The position numbers and the translations under genes are program-made. The notes below the pieces were generated by a model that saw only the letters and a program-made list of their open reading frames with translations, was not told the origin of the DNA and did not search any database. 64,000 bases of DNA from Neodontobutis hainanensis (taxonomy: Eukaryota; Chordata; Actinopteri; Gobiiformes; Odontobutidae): contig JALDNG010000041.1 in NCBI GenBank assembly GCA_024349245.1, forward strand, positions 8,609,001 to 8,673,000. The letters are read 5' to 3'. Of the stretch, positions 35,560 through 46,790 are shown one piece after another (the stretch's first letter is position 1; each line of letters begins with the position of its first letter).

Positions 35560-35880
35560 TTTACTCACATTAAAAAAAAAAAAAACAAATATAAAACTTA
35601 CATTAAAAGACATTAAACCAAATGTCATAAAACAAAAGTAAAAGGCAACATCTCAAACTGAGAAAAAAGCCAAAATGTGTTCAAAGAAAATATATTAAAA
35701 CAGTGTCTGATGTGCAAAGGCAGCTCATGAAACAGTTTTGGAGCACTTTTCTTGGTCTTTGTCATGAACAACAGTGACTGACCTGCAGACCTGAGAAAAC
35801 ATGAAGGAGCATTTGGGTGGAGAAAGTTGGACAGATAATGAGGAAAAACCAGTGAGACAATGGAAAGCAAATAAGATTAT
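35560..35880 (-). mobile_element. LINE C-terminal coding remnant
   Basis: The minus frame 35870-35625 contains PHYLSNFLHPNAPSCFLRSA, then APKLFHELPLHIRH. These match the P.YLS.LL.PY.P.R.LRS and AP.LWN.LPLHIR blocks near the C-terminus of fish LINE reverse transcriptases. The residues between them (usually a KTRGDRAFS segment) are shortened, and the Trp of LWN is lost. It is a non-functional fragment. Confidence 0.82.
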
Positions 35881-35924
35881 TAAAATTATATCAAAACAAA
35901 AAACTTAGCAATTTAAGTTATCCA

Positions 35925-35965
35925 GTGTTTAAATTGTGCTATATAAATAAAATTGCCTTGCCTTA
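35925..35965 (+). mobile_element. LINE 3' tail (plus)
   Basis: TTGTGCTATATAAATAAAAT followed by TGCCTTGCCTT is a typical fish LINE 3' end of the GTGCTATATAAATAAA type with a short tandem tail. It lies 45 bases from the minus-strand coding remnant and in the opposite orientation. Confidence 0.65.
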
Positions 35966-37345
35966 ATAATTGTTTTAAGTGGCCAAAAAGGTATGGTACT
36001 CTAATTTGTCTTGGTTAGTAATAAAAAATAAAACAAAATAAAACAGCAATATAATACATGGATGCAATACTTTTTTGCTTGCTTTATTTGTAGAGCGGTA
36101 ACCAGAAGTAAATAACCTAATTACAATGACTTGATTGACAACAGCGTATATATATTTTTTTTCAAAATTTATATTATCTTCTCCTTTTTTTTGAGAAGAA
36201 AAATCTCCTTTTGTTTATATTGAATATATAGATGTATAGCATGTCTTTTCACACTTGACGTTTATTAGTGACTTGTGTAAAATGATGTATATTAATATCG
36301 GCTGTTATTTATATAATACCTGTTATTTGACATCTTGGAAATACATGTCCCTTGAGTTCAAAGGTGAAATTATTTATTAAAACATCTACAGGTTGTCAAT
36401 CTAAAAAAAATAAAAATAAAATGGGTTTGGCCCAGTTGAGAACCAATATGTGATACATTTTTGCTATCTCTAGAACATAATCTAATTTCAAATATGTCCA
36501 AAATTCATAAATCCTAAAAGACTGTCTACCAATATTCTTTTTTCAAAAGAAATAGTTTTAACACAAATAGCTCTCCTCCTGCTCACAAGGCCCTTCTCGG
36601 AGTGCAGTCATACCAGCCAGAAGCTGAAAGAAAACAAGAGGTCACCAAGCCATGTTTGTGTAAAATTGTGTGAGTTCTCACAATACTAACATAAAAAAGA
36701 GAATATCTACAAGGCATGTTGAAAAAAAGCATTGAAATACGAGGGCAAACCTGGCATTGATGAAGTTGTGTCAGCCGCTCTGTTCATAATTAAGAATTCC
36801 AAAGGCAGCAATTTAGTTGTGTGCCGGCAACATTAGTTTCTAAAAGCTGCACACATTACATTTGTGCCTACCTGTATCTCTAATTGACTATTTTAAGTAT
36901 GCCAACTTGCACATTAGCCTCCACAAATGCACACTTTCTGATTTCATTTCTTGAAAAGCCTAATATACTGTCATTTTTTATTAAATTTTTAATTAGATTT
37001 TTTGGGAGACAAGTGCAGTTAGAGTTTGGTAGTATACACTCTTGTATCTACCAACATATTCTAGTATTCTGGTTCTGTTTGTGGTAAAATAGAAATAAAC
37101 TGACTTAACTATGTTGGGGTCATCTAGTGTAATTTCCAGAGCATTCGAAACCCTTCTTTTTCAGATACATAAGCACTGTAGCTGAAGTTTTTCTCATTTT
37201 CTTTCGGCTTCACCCAAAGCTGATGCTGCTTGTTTACACCTTCTGGGTGCAAGTGCTAAATTACCACACAGAGGCCATTATGGGACATCATCTCTGATCA
37301 TGGAGAGGAGACATGGCACATTAATCACCACAAAATGCTATATAA

Positions 37346-37347
<2 letters not shown>
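35966..37347. other. Unique non-coding stretch
   Basis: AT-rich DNA with A-runs near 36030 and 36400. No exon or repeat was recognised. Confidence 0.5.
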
Positions 37348-37419
<72 letters not shown>

Positions 37420-37435
37420 CACACACACACACACC
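37348..37435. repeat. (AC)n microsatellite
   Basis: About 43 AC units with one G interruption near 37413. The 63-codon frame with a TH-repeat here is an artefact. Confidence 0.97.
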
Positions 37436-38600
37436 GAAGAAGCCTCACATGTAAATCCAAACTCACACAGATTTCACAAAAAGCCTTTTAGTACTGTCAC
37501 TCTCTCCCCTATCACATTAAGCAAAGATTTTGGCTGTTGTGAAAATGTGGAAATGCACAGGAGCGCTTTGCAAAGGCAGCGTTATAGTGACAAATTGCTC
37601 TGGGTGGCAGTGTTTAAATCCATTTAAACACTGCCTCAAAGCCGTCAGATTTGAATGTGCATTTCATTTTCGGGACTTATTCTATTGATCTTTGTGACAA
37701 TGCATTGTAACTGAGGATTTACTAATGAGGGCCAGTAAAACATACTCCAATTTTACTTGGCTGCATAATTAATGGAGTAATTGGCACAATGGATAAATGC
37801 TGAAACATCAGAAACTAACAAAATCAGGTAATTATCTCTCTCTCTGTTTCAGTTTTAAATCAGCATTTACCTCGCCATGGCCCCTGCCGTCTATGTGTGG
37901 GAACAGTATTGTACCCAAGAAATGTGCCCACACACGCTACCTTTGAAAACCACCACAGGACATCTGTCTGCAGTACGAATGTTCCTAACAAGCTACAGCA
38001 CCGCGTGAATGTCCTCACTATAACTGCTGTAGGGTTTACCAGTCTTTAAAGTGTAGTTACAGTCAAGCAAGACTGATTTGTAGTCATCCAGTTTTCTGCG
38101 AAAGGTAGACGGTACATATATTGCAAAACCTCAGTCTTCTACTTCTACAGTATGTAAAACTTGAACATCTTTACACAGTGTTAAATTCCACACAGCAAAT
38201 GTACAGTATAATCATTTTACTCATATCCCGGTCACTTTTATCCATACAGTCAAAAAACAATCCTGTTCATGGAGTTTTAAAGAGTACACTGATGTTTATA
38301 TTTCTGTGCGGCTCAGTAGTAAATGATGCACAAACCAGGAGTTGGAGAGTTCTTTAGCTTAAGTCTTGTTGTTAATGGCTCAGTTAATTCTATTACTGCT
38401 TTGGTTAAAAGTTAATGCTATAATTTTAAAAAGTAACAGAAAATAATTTTAAATAACTCATTGTCAACAACGCTACGCGACTTTCTAAACAAAATGTAGC
38501 TCAAGGTTATGGTTTTGGTGTAATTAAAGACCTTGTGATCCATTACATGGCCACATATGTAATCATCAGTTGAAGCTTAGACTAAAGTCCCTGTCACACT
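37436..38600. other. Unique stretch, candidate conserved non-coding element
   Basis: About 37500-37980 combines mixed composition with dense AT core motifs (CATAATTAATGGAGTAATTG, GGTAATTATC) and a perfect 14-bp hairpin at 37606-37635. I read this as enhancer-like, which is inference only. No coding frame of note. Confidence 0.35.
37606..37635. repeat. Perfect 14-bp inverted repeat
   Basis: GGCAGTGTTTAAAT, a 2-base centre CC, then ATTTAAACACTGCC. Confidence 0.95.
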
Positions 38601-38700
38601 CCATTCAGATTCAGTTTGTTTGCCATTTGCAGTTATAACACACATTGAAAAAAGGTGCAAGAGTTCAAAAGTGCAATGTCAACAATTAAAGACGGACGTA
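38601..38700 (-). mobile_element. Possible LINE 3' tail (minus)
   Basis: CATTCAGATTCAGTTTGTTT followed by GCCATTTGCAGTTA mirrors a 3' end of the form ...AATGGCAAATAAACTGAATC. No coding remnant is visible. Confidence 0.4.
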
Positions 38701-39185
38701 AAACCAAAACAGAGGTTAGCTGACAATTAATGTTGTTCACCAACAAAATCTAGCCTTTTGGTTCTCTTGCAAAATCAAACATTATAAGGGTTTTAGATCT
38801 ATGTGCAAATAAAGAAAACATGAGCTGTGATTTCCACATCAGATTTGATTATTCTCAGACTGGGAGCAAACCACAAGAGCTGCAGCTTTAGAGGTACCCA
38901 GTTGTCATCTCAATGTGGCTCCAAAGTTCTGTGTCTAAAGGCTTCCATAGAAAGCATTTGCAAAAAGCAGCTACTTTAAATGAATGTCCTGTCTATTATT
39001 TGATATCCCACACCACAGCATTATCCAATCAGAGCAGCACCATGTTATTTACATTTGTAATGGTAAAAAAGTTAACTTGACAGCGCCAGATAGAACTGCA
39101 CACAGAACAGTTTGTTTTACAGAACCATCTGGGAAGGCTCTCTTTGAAAGCGTTTGCAAAAGGGAGGCACCTTTGGAAACTTTTT
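38701..39185. other. Unique non-coding stretch
   Basis: The frame at 38984-39265 (93 codons) overlaps an 83-codon antisense frame, and neither has a recognised domain. Confidence 0.45.
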
Positions 39186-39310
39186 TTAGAGTTTTATTTG
39201 TCACGTACACAGTTATCATACAGAATATACAACCAGCAGTGAAATGTAAACGCAGTGCAACATAAACATTTATACATAGATAGACACACAAAGATTGCAA
39301 CTACACCAAT
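39186..39310 (-). mobile_element. Possible retroelement 3' end (minus)
   Basis: TTTATTTGTCACGTACACAG, then CAACCAGCAGTGAAATGTAAAC, is in the order of an antisense fish retroelement 3' end (a GTGTACGTGACAAATAAA-type tail). It is recognised from the tail only. Confidence 0.4.
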
Positions 39311-41869
39311 GCAGCCATTTGTTCTGGCTCAAAGATCTTCCGGAAAATGAAATAAGGCATTGTACAAACATAGAAGACATCAAACACAACAACATCAAAC
39401 ATAACTGCATTTGCAGTTATAGGATAGGGATGACAGCACACGCGGTCACGTGATGGATTTTTAAAATGGCTTACACTAAGGGAGGGGGGGCAAGGGGGTG
39501 GAGTACAGGGTCAGACAGATGTAAACATGGCAGACTCTTGGTTTGGGCTTGATGTTAGGATAGAGTCAAGGCCTCAGAGAGGGCGATGATGATGTCTGTT
39601 GGAGTGAGAGTCAGTGGCCCTGGCTGGGGACGGGAAGTCTCGAGAGGATAAAATAAGACCCAGCTGCCAGCTCGGCTTCCAAGAGGGACAAGGCGTGTGT
39701 CCATTTCGTGGAGTAACCTTTCCTATCCCTTGTCAGAAATGTAATACAATACAATACAACGCAACTCAAACGGTCCGTTTTCTCGATGTTATCCCTCTTC
39801 TCTGGATGAAAACCCCTTCACATTAAGCAGCGTAGTAGCTCACAGGTCTGACTCCCGGTGTTAAAGTCCTTTCTGTATGTCCACAGTCCGTGCTGGAGGT
39901 GTCGAATCAGCTCCTCGGATTGTGCGACTTCTTGATGTAATCCTTTTAAACTGTCACTCACGTCACAGAAGCACACCTTGTCGATTCCTAGGGGTCCAGC
40001 ATGCAGGTGAATCAGAGAAATGAGAGAAAAAGTACGAGACGAGACAAAACGAGACATAAAAAGCACTGCAGATAGCAGAGAGCAGGAGCAGAGGGAAGAC
40101 ACGTCCGCCTTGTCTAAAGTCAGGAAGTGGAAGACCTTGGTGAGTGATTGAATGACTAGTATCTGCCTACCACAAGATTTGTTTTAGCCAATCATAGCAA
40201 CATTCATACATAACCAGACCAGAAGAAGAGCACAAACATTTTAACGTTAGCATCAACTCAAACATCTTTTAGCAGAGCCATGCTCAAAACAAAAAGGAGA
40301 AGAAAACTCTTGTGGAATTATTCACATTAAAAACCTGCCTCTTCCAGTTTGTGCTGCCGGTGAGCCCGTAGTTCGACTCAAGCAGTTGGCTTGGCGCAAT
40401 ACAAGATGGATTTACCCAAGCTTGGAAATTCCCAAATCTCACCGGAATCCAGCTGATTGCTACATCATCAAACCAAAAACATGCCCATATCTGTCAGTGC
40501 TGCCTCATAATTGGTGAACACCAGCGGTTTGAGAGGATTTTTGTGAGTTTCTGAAGCTAACTCAGGTCCAGTTTCTAGGAATGTCCAAAACTATAGGAGT
40601 TGGAAAATGCCTTCACTTCTTTCACACGTAGACAACAGCTCAAATGATTGGAAACATTGCAATTTTGCTTTAAAAACAACAACATCCTTGGTGGCTCACC
40701 TGAGCACATACCACATAATCAGGAGACCCTGTTTCGATTCAGGCTCGGCGCATTTGACCAATGTCATTTCACTCAGTCTCAATCAGTTTCCTGACTGTGA
40801 CATAAAGGCAAACAGTGTTAAAATAATTAACATCTGAGCTAAAATTCTCTCCAAAATGCTATTATTAATCATTGTTAAAAACGATGTCACAATACATGAA
40901 ATGTCAGTGCCAGGCCCAAATGAACTAGAATTTTTAAGGCTGATAACAAACCTCCAACTGCCAGGTATAAGAATCATATGATTATGTATTTAAAATCTTA
41001 ATAAATCAGTTGGTTTTAAAAGTTGCCTTGAAAATAGATTTTCACATTTACAGGTATTGTGTTCTGGTATCTTTGTTAAAACTGCTGACTTTATGTAAAG
41101 CGATGAGAAATGAGCTTGTGATGAAGACCTTGCCTGGAGCGGTCCTGTGGATTTATGTCCTACTCCATAAATGAAAACACCCCTCCATGTGGCGACATAG
41201 CCGGGAGAAAAAAACTCTAATAGGGAGGTTGGGAGGACTAACATACAGTATGTTAATAAGGAGTTGTCACAGTCGATAACTTGGCCTTGTATTAATTATG
41301 CAGAAGCTGTGGGAGATCTGCCAACAGTCTGGAATAAACCACAGATCCACTGGGCCTAGCTAAAGTCTAGGGGTCGCCAAACTAAACTTGTGCTTTAACA
41401 TTTAACTCTGTACTGAGCTACTCTGCAACAACGTCCATCACTGCAGCCACAGTTATTACCAGTCAATCTCCTAAACATGCTTGTCAAATACTAATGCGTC
41501 TGCATAATATACACATTAGCTCAATGCATTAAAGAAAATTCCCCAACAATCTATCAGAAAGGTCATTCAGATGGCATGAATAATGGATACTTGCAGGTAT
41601 AAGGTTGGAGTGACTAGAAGATAGGATAAAGTGTAACATTAAGAAGTATTCTAATGGTAGTTACAGTTAACGTCTAAGGGCTTTGGTCTGGTTAATCCTT
41701 TGACAAGGATGGCTCAGTTATGTTCCTGTTGAGAGAAATTCTGGCATTACATTTGCACTAACTGCATTCTGAAATGTTCTTTGCTCTAGTTACAAGATGT
41801 CCTCAATCTCCATAGATTCCCTTTTCTACCATGCAAGGTTTTTACTAGAGACTAGACAAAGTCCCTGAA
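39311..41869. other. Mostly non-coding stretch with an unassigned 94-codon frame
   Basis: The minus frame at 40102-39818 reads HQEVAQSEELIRHLQHGL near its middle. Together with the purine-rich block ACGAGACGAGACAAAACGAG on its plus strand, this suggests a repeat I could not name. A tRNA-like SINE head lies at 40690-40760. The rest has no recognised feature. Confidence 0.35.
40690..40760 (+). mobile_element. tRNA-like SINE head
   Basis: TGGTGGCTCACCTGAGCACA resembles box A, and GTTTCGATTCAGGCTC about 30 bases on resembles box B. There is no cloverleaf, so it is a SINE head or a decayed tRNA pseudogene. Confidence 0.4.
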
Positions 41870-42110
41870 AAGCCCTCCCCAGTTGTACCTGTCGTTGTGT
41901 TCTTGGGTAAGACACTTAACCCACCTCGCCTCCAGTTTCTGTGGCACTGGTGAGAGAATGTTTGAAGTTTGGAGAGTCCGTAGGTGTGTGACTGTGGCGT
42001 GAATGAGTTATGGACTTTATTATTTATGAGTTATGGACGGATATTTATTTGTATTAAAAAAGAACTGAACTGTGAAAAGCGCGGTCTTTGATGAAAACAA
42101 TGTCCCAGCC
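41870..42110 (+). mobile_element. SINE-like repeat, second family (fragment)
   Basis: Contains TTCTTGGGTAAGACACTTAA and CCCACCTCGCCTCCAG, the body of the repeat seen at 61096, and ends with GAAAAGCGCGGTCTTTGATG, a damaged 3' end of the AAAGCGCTTTGAG type. The tRNA-like head is missing. Confidence 0.6.
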
Positions 42111-42279
42111 ATGGTCGGTTTGCTATTGGTTCATATCATAAAAAATAACACAATCATATAAAACTTTGGGCATTATCAGCTCTGCTTTTAAAAAGAAAGA
42201 TTTAAAACTGGTTTGGTGTGGGCTTCTATCGAAATATCTTGTTCTTGTGATTAATCATAATCATAACTCCTCATAAATG

Positions 42280-42420
42280 TCATAAAGAGTTGTGACTTTC
42301 TGTGTGGAGTTTGCATTGTTCTTGAGTGGATTTCCTCTGGGTGCTCAGGTTTTCCCCAACAACTTCAAAGCATGCTGGACGTGCCCTGGTTGTGGCTGCC
42401 ACGTGGATAATAAAGAAACA
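42280..42420 (+). mobile_element. SINE-like repeat, first family (fragment)
   Basis: CTGTGTGGAGTTTGCATTGT, then GGATTTCCTCTGGGTGCTCA and CAAAGCATGCTGGA, match the body of the repeat at 26718. The head and 3' part are absent. The 106-codon frame across it is not a gene. Confidence 0.6.
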
Positions 42421-43645
42421 ATAATGATTAAAAAAAGAACATTAATCCAGGAAAAAAAGAATGCTAAATGTATACTTTATCAAACAGCTGAGTCTGCATT
42501 GCACATGCATTGTCTACAGCATTTAATAAAAGCAGAACATGTCACATTATATAATATCCCTCTGTGGAACAATGCCACTTCTGTGTCAGTGTTGGTGCCA
42601 TTCACAGCGTAACACAGAAAGCAGAGTCTGATAAAGTCTATTTTCTTTACACAATGATCAAGGTGTGTAAAACCAGCATTCTTTTAGAAAACTTTTAAGT
42701 AGATATTTACAAAAGCCACTGTTTGATGTTCAAAATTTCCAAATTGGCCAACTCCTGCAGGATTCTAAGTATTTTGTGTTCTTAGAAAAGTCAATATTTT
42801 ATTCAGTCTAGCACATTGCTTGACTGATTTTCTCATCAGTGTGGCATTTGTTTTATTTAAATGCATTTTCTCTGCTAATTTCAGAGCAAAGCACAAAACA
42901 CATCCTTCTATAAATCTTGTCTTTTAATGTGGATGACATTTCCGTTTGATGAAACCTTTCACTCGGTGGGATCTCAGAAATAAGCTCATTGATCATTAGA
43001 AAGTAATCCCCCTTTGAATTAAGTTTCCCACTAACCACTATTCTCCACAGCTACGGGCGTTCTTTTTAGTTTCAGTGACATTTTGGAGACTGCATCAACC
43101 CCAGGTTCTCTGTGAAAGTTCACATCCCTCTGTTGGGATTTTGAAAAAGAAAAGTGTTAACCCTGCTTTGATCTAGTCTTCTTAGTAGTTAAATACCTGT
43201 TTCTACTCTGAAATATTTGAGGAAGGTGCCATCAAAAGGCTTTCTTGAAGTTGTGAAAGTTCTTTTGAGCTGAAGCAAGTCAAGACCTAACATTACCTCT
43301 AAGAAAAAATTTCCTTTTGACTTCAAATTATTATATATATGTTTTATTTTTTACCTTCTCTTAGGGCTTGTCATTAGAGTGCTAGTGTTTTTCTATCTCA
43401 AAATATAATTATATATCCTTACACCTATTAATACTCAAACAATTCTCCTTATTGTAAAGGCCACTGGAAGGACTCTAAAGCTCGACAGGTAAAGGTTAGG
43501 CTTTTTACTGCAACAGGAAGAGACCAAAATCTAACAAAGGTAGACAGACTAAATACACAAGGTGTGAGGAGACAACAAGACACAGTTGCAGGACATCAGG
43601 GCGGGGCCAGCAAACACCACAGAGGGAAAACACAAGGACAGGAAG
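42421..43645. other. Unique non-coding stretch
   Basis: No exon or named repeat was recognised. A purine-rich part at 43540-43645 may belong to the LTR-like repeat that follows. Confidence 0.45.
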
Positions 43646-44093
43646 TGTCATGGCCGAGGGCTCAGGAACAGGAAAAGACTCCAACACAGAAACCCAGACT
43701 CCAAATAAAACGCTTTTATTTAAAGACGAACATAAGAATACAACAAAATCCCAAAAAACAAAACTCTCCCAGAACAGAACAGGCAAAAATTCAGAGATAA
43801 AGAAAATACAAAAACACAACGGACTAGGAATTTTCACAAGAGACAAACGGAACAGCGCCAAGACTTACGGGTAAAACACATTAGGGCAGAGCAGGTAATC
43901 ACACAGGAGGGAAAGACACCAGGAAGTCAAGCAGAGACACAGACAAGGGCAAGACATATCAAAATAAAGTCCATGAAATACAATACAACCTGGAAACAAT
44001 ATAAAACGGCCATAAAACCTGACAGGAAGTGACTCTGAAACAAGGGGAGAGGTTCGAGGACAGGAAAATGAACAAAATACCAGGGCTGTAACA
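43646..44093 (-). repeat. LTR-like interspersed repeat
   Basis: Starts TGTCATGGCC and ends GGGCTGTAACA, giving imperfect terminal complements (TGTCATGGCC against TGTTACAGCC) in TG...CA form. The minus strand is C/T-rich with phrases such as CTTGTCTCTGTGTCTCTGCT and CTTCCTGGTGTCTTTCCCTC, reminiscent of fish LTR retrotransposon LTRs. No flanking target duplication was found and no internal region adjoins, so it may be a solo LTR or a different non-autonomous repeat. The 118-codon minus frame here is a by-product of its composition. Confidence 0.4.
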
Positions 44094-46149
44094 CATTACT
44101 GACACATATGCTGTCAATTTGTATTTATTCTGCCCTCTCTTTTCCTTTTTTGAACTTTCATTATGCGTAAACTTTCACACTGAAACACTGTTTTGCTTGA
44201 AGATAATAACTTGTGTCTTGTGTTAAAAATAAATTGATATACAGTGAGTAATAAAACACAGAACAATAAAAAGTGCCTGAGCATGAAATAACTTTGGCAT
44301 AAGAAAGTCTATAAACCTAAAGACAAACTAGATAGGTTCCTACTTCAAGCAACATGTTCAAACTTATCTCACAAAATTGAAAGTATATTTTCATAAGTTA
44401 TATCAGATAAATTGATCAGATTTTTGCATGTTCTCCTGATGTTCGCCTCGAACATGAATGAAATTATGGCAAAATTTAAAACTATACATTTTCTTATAGA
44501 AGTCAGTGGGTTGTGGACTATCAAGTCTTAAATGGTATCTTAGTTGGACTATATAGACTTAACATATATACAGAATATACAAACACCAGAATAAAAAATA
44601 TAAATATACCTTTACAAGTACCAGGTCAGGTTAAATAATACACAATAAACAATACAAAGCCAGCTTATATTCACATCTAGCCACATCCTCATGTCATTGT
44701 GTCACAGTCAAATTAACAATGATGATTATATGCTATGTTAATATAGCATACTTACATGTATATGTACTTGCATACATGTATTCCAGGGCCCTCTTTTTTT
44801 AAAAGTGCCAAACTCCAGAAAGTGTGCTGGTCCTGAGCACAGTTGGGATTACCTGCATTAGTCAAATGTATGAGTGCCCCTCACAGTGCTCTTAATGGCC
44901 TAAGACAGTGATTCTCAAACTATTCTCACTAAGTACTACTTCATAGAGTGTCGAAAAACTATATATAAACGTGGATTGACAGTAAACTGCACAGAAATAT
45001 ACAGTTGTCCAACTCGTACCAGAGTTTAAGAAGCATATTGAAAATGATATTGAAATATATTGAAAAACCAAACAATAAACTTCATAACTTTTGTTCTTTA
45101 CCAAAGTCTAACAAGATACTGTATATTTCAATATTTGAAGGATATTATGTTTTACTAATTAGCAGTATATTAATGTTTAGGCCATGATTAAATCAAGCAT
45201 GTTTTTGATTTAATTTTTATTAGATACAAAAATGCTTTATAACATTTTATCCGATAAAAACCTCCACACTTTCATTGACATTTTCACTCTACATCTAACT
45301 TTAATTTTGCAATGCTTTAATCAGTTGAACATACACACTGAATACTTACAAGAATATTATGATTCAACTAGACAGCAGTGTTAGGAAGGCTTCTAATATT
45401 TTGTAAAAAAGAATACACAAAACCTCCACCAGTTTGCTAGAAGAGTAAAATCTGTGTACAGACTGATTTATCCATGTTGACTCTTTACTGCGGCTTTCCA
45501 CTGCGCCCACACATCCACTTACTTACGGCCTGTCCCTGCTTGTCAGACCCCCTCGCTTAACTGGGCTTGTAAATCACGTGTACAACATCACTGGAGAAAC
45601 ATTTGTCACCTCCAACGCACGGCTGACTCAGCATCTCTATAACTGTCCTGGAGGAACACTGGGGCATGTGTGTTATATCAGAGGGGTCAAGAGGTCAATT
45701 TTTTAAACAGGGTGATCAAACTACCAATTCTGTTCGCCAGATGTGATGAGGTGGGCCTTTAGATCACAATATAAGAGCTTCAACCTCAGATTTAAGGGAT
45801 TCAATCTAATCCTAACCCCAATAAACAAACGGTCTTCACTTTTCTCGCCAATTTACTGAAGAATTCCACTTCACTATGAACTGCAATAACACCACGGAAG
45901 GACATAAAGGAGCATATAGTGCTGTGTTATTGTATTTGCCCTCCTTAGCTTTTTTCCTTTGTTTCCTTAAAGCCGAGAATTTACAGTCTACATCCGATGC
46001 CAACAGCTGTGAAGATGTAAAAACGTTTTGTGATTATAAAACAAATAAGAAATATGCCAGAAAAACCGAAAACTTTGTATAACCTCCTTCTGAAAGATCT
46101 ACAGCTCCAAGTTTTCCAAGATTTCTTCTGATGAGCTTGTACATGAAAT
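44094..46149. other. Mostly unique non-coding stretch
   Basis: Contains a hAT-type MITE candidate (44906-45040). Otherwise no recognised feature. The frame at 45876-46082 has a hydrophobic segment but no other support. Confidence 0.45.
44906..45040. mobile_element. hAT-type MITE candidate (135 bp)
   Basis: Begins CAGTGATTCTCAAACTATTC and ends GTACCAGAGTTTAAGAAGCA followed by TATTG. The ends are imperfect inverted repeats of the CAGTGGTTCTCAAACT type used by non-autonomous hAT elements. No clear 8-bp target duplication is left. Confidence 0.45.
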
Positions 46150-46790
46150 CAGTAGGATTTGTGTTCATTCTTCATCTAAAAACAGCTCGAGCTCCTTCAC
46201 ACGAGTGCACTGTGCACCACTTTGAATTGTTTTTCTTCAGTAATTTCCCTGTATTTAGCACCATCTGTCTTTCCTCACATCTGACCAGTTTTCCAGTCCC
46301 TAACAATGACAAACATACTGTCCCCACCATGCTTTGCTTTACAGAGGGGGCAATGTCAGGTGAGGCTTGATGCTATCGTAGCATTTCATTTCATTTATGG
46401 CTGTATTGCTTTCTTAAGATTTTCTCCAATAATGGCTTTTTTCCAACCACTCTTCGTACAGCCCAGCTCTGTTCGAGAGGTTTAGACTGGTCCTGTGGGC
46501 AGATCCTACAGTCTGCCTTGGAGCTCTCTGCCCAGTTTAAGAGTTTTAGATGGCCGCTTTGGTGTGTTTCCCTGTTTTTTACATTTTGTAATGATGGATT
46601 AGATTGTGAATTGAGTTATACCTGATCTAACTTGATTTGTTTTACAATAAAAACTATTTAACATCTTTATAGTTGTTGCTCTTTATGTGCTGTAGGCTGA
46701 CTGACAAACCTCTTAATGATCCATTTTAATTTTCAGCTGTAATGCAACAATAAAGGACAACAACAATCTGTACAACAAAACAACATGATT
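46150..46790. mobile_element. Decayed DNA-transposon-like remnant
   Basis: The order CACCATCTGTCTTTCCTCAC, CCACCATGCTTTGC, GGCTTTTTTCCAACCACTCT, TTTAGATGGCCGC and, near 46720, CCATTTTAATTTTCAGCTGT then AATGCAACAATAAA parallels a widespread fish Tc1/mariner-type or related repeat in antisense. It is heavily diverged, the ends are not definable, and the family is uncertain. Confidence 0.4.

Noticed and set aside
37300..37491. 63-codon frame with a Thr-His repeat
   Set aside because: It is the translation of the AC microsatellite.
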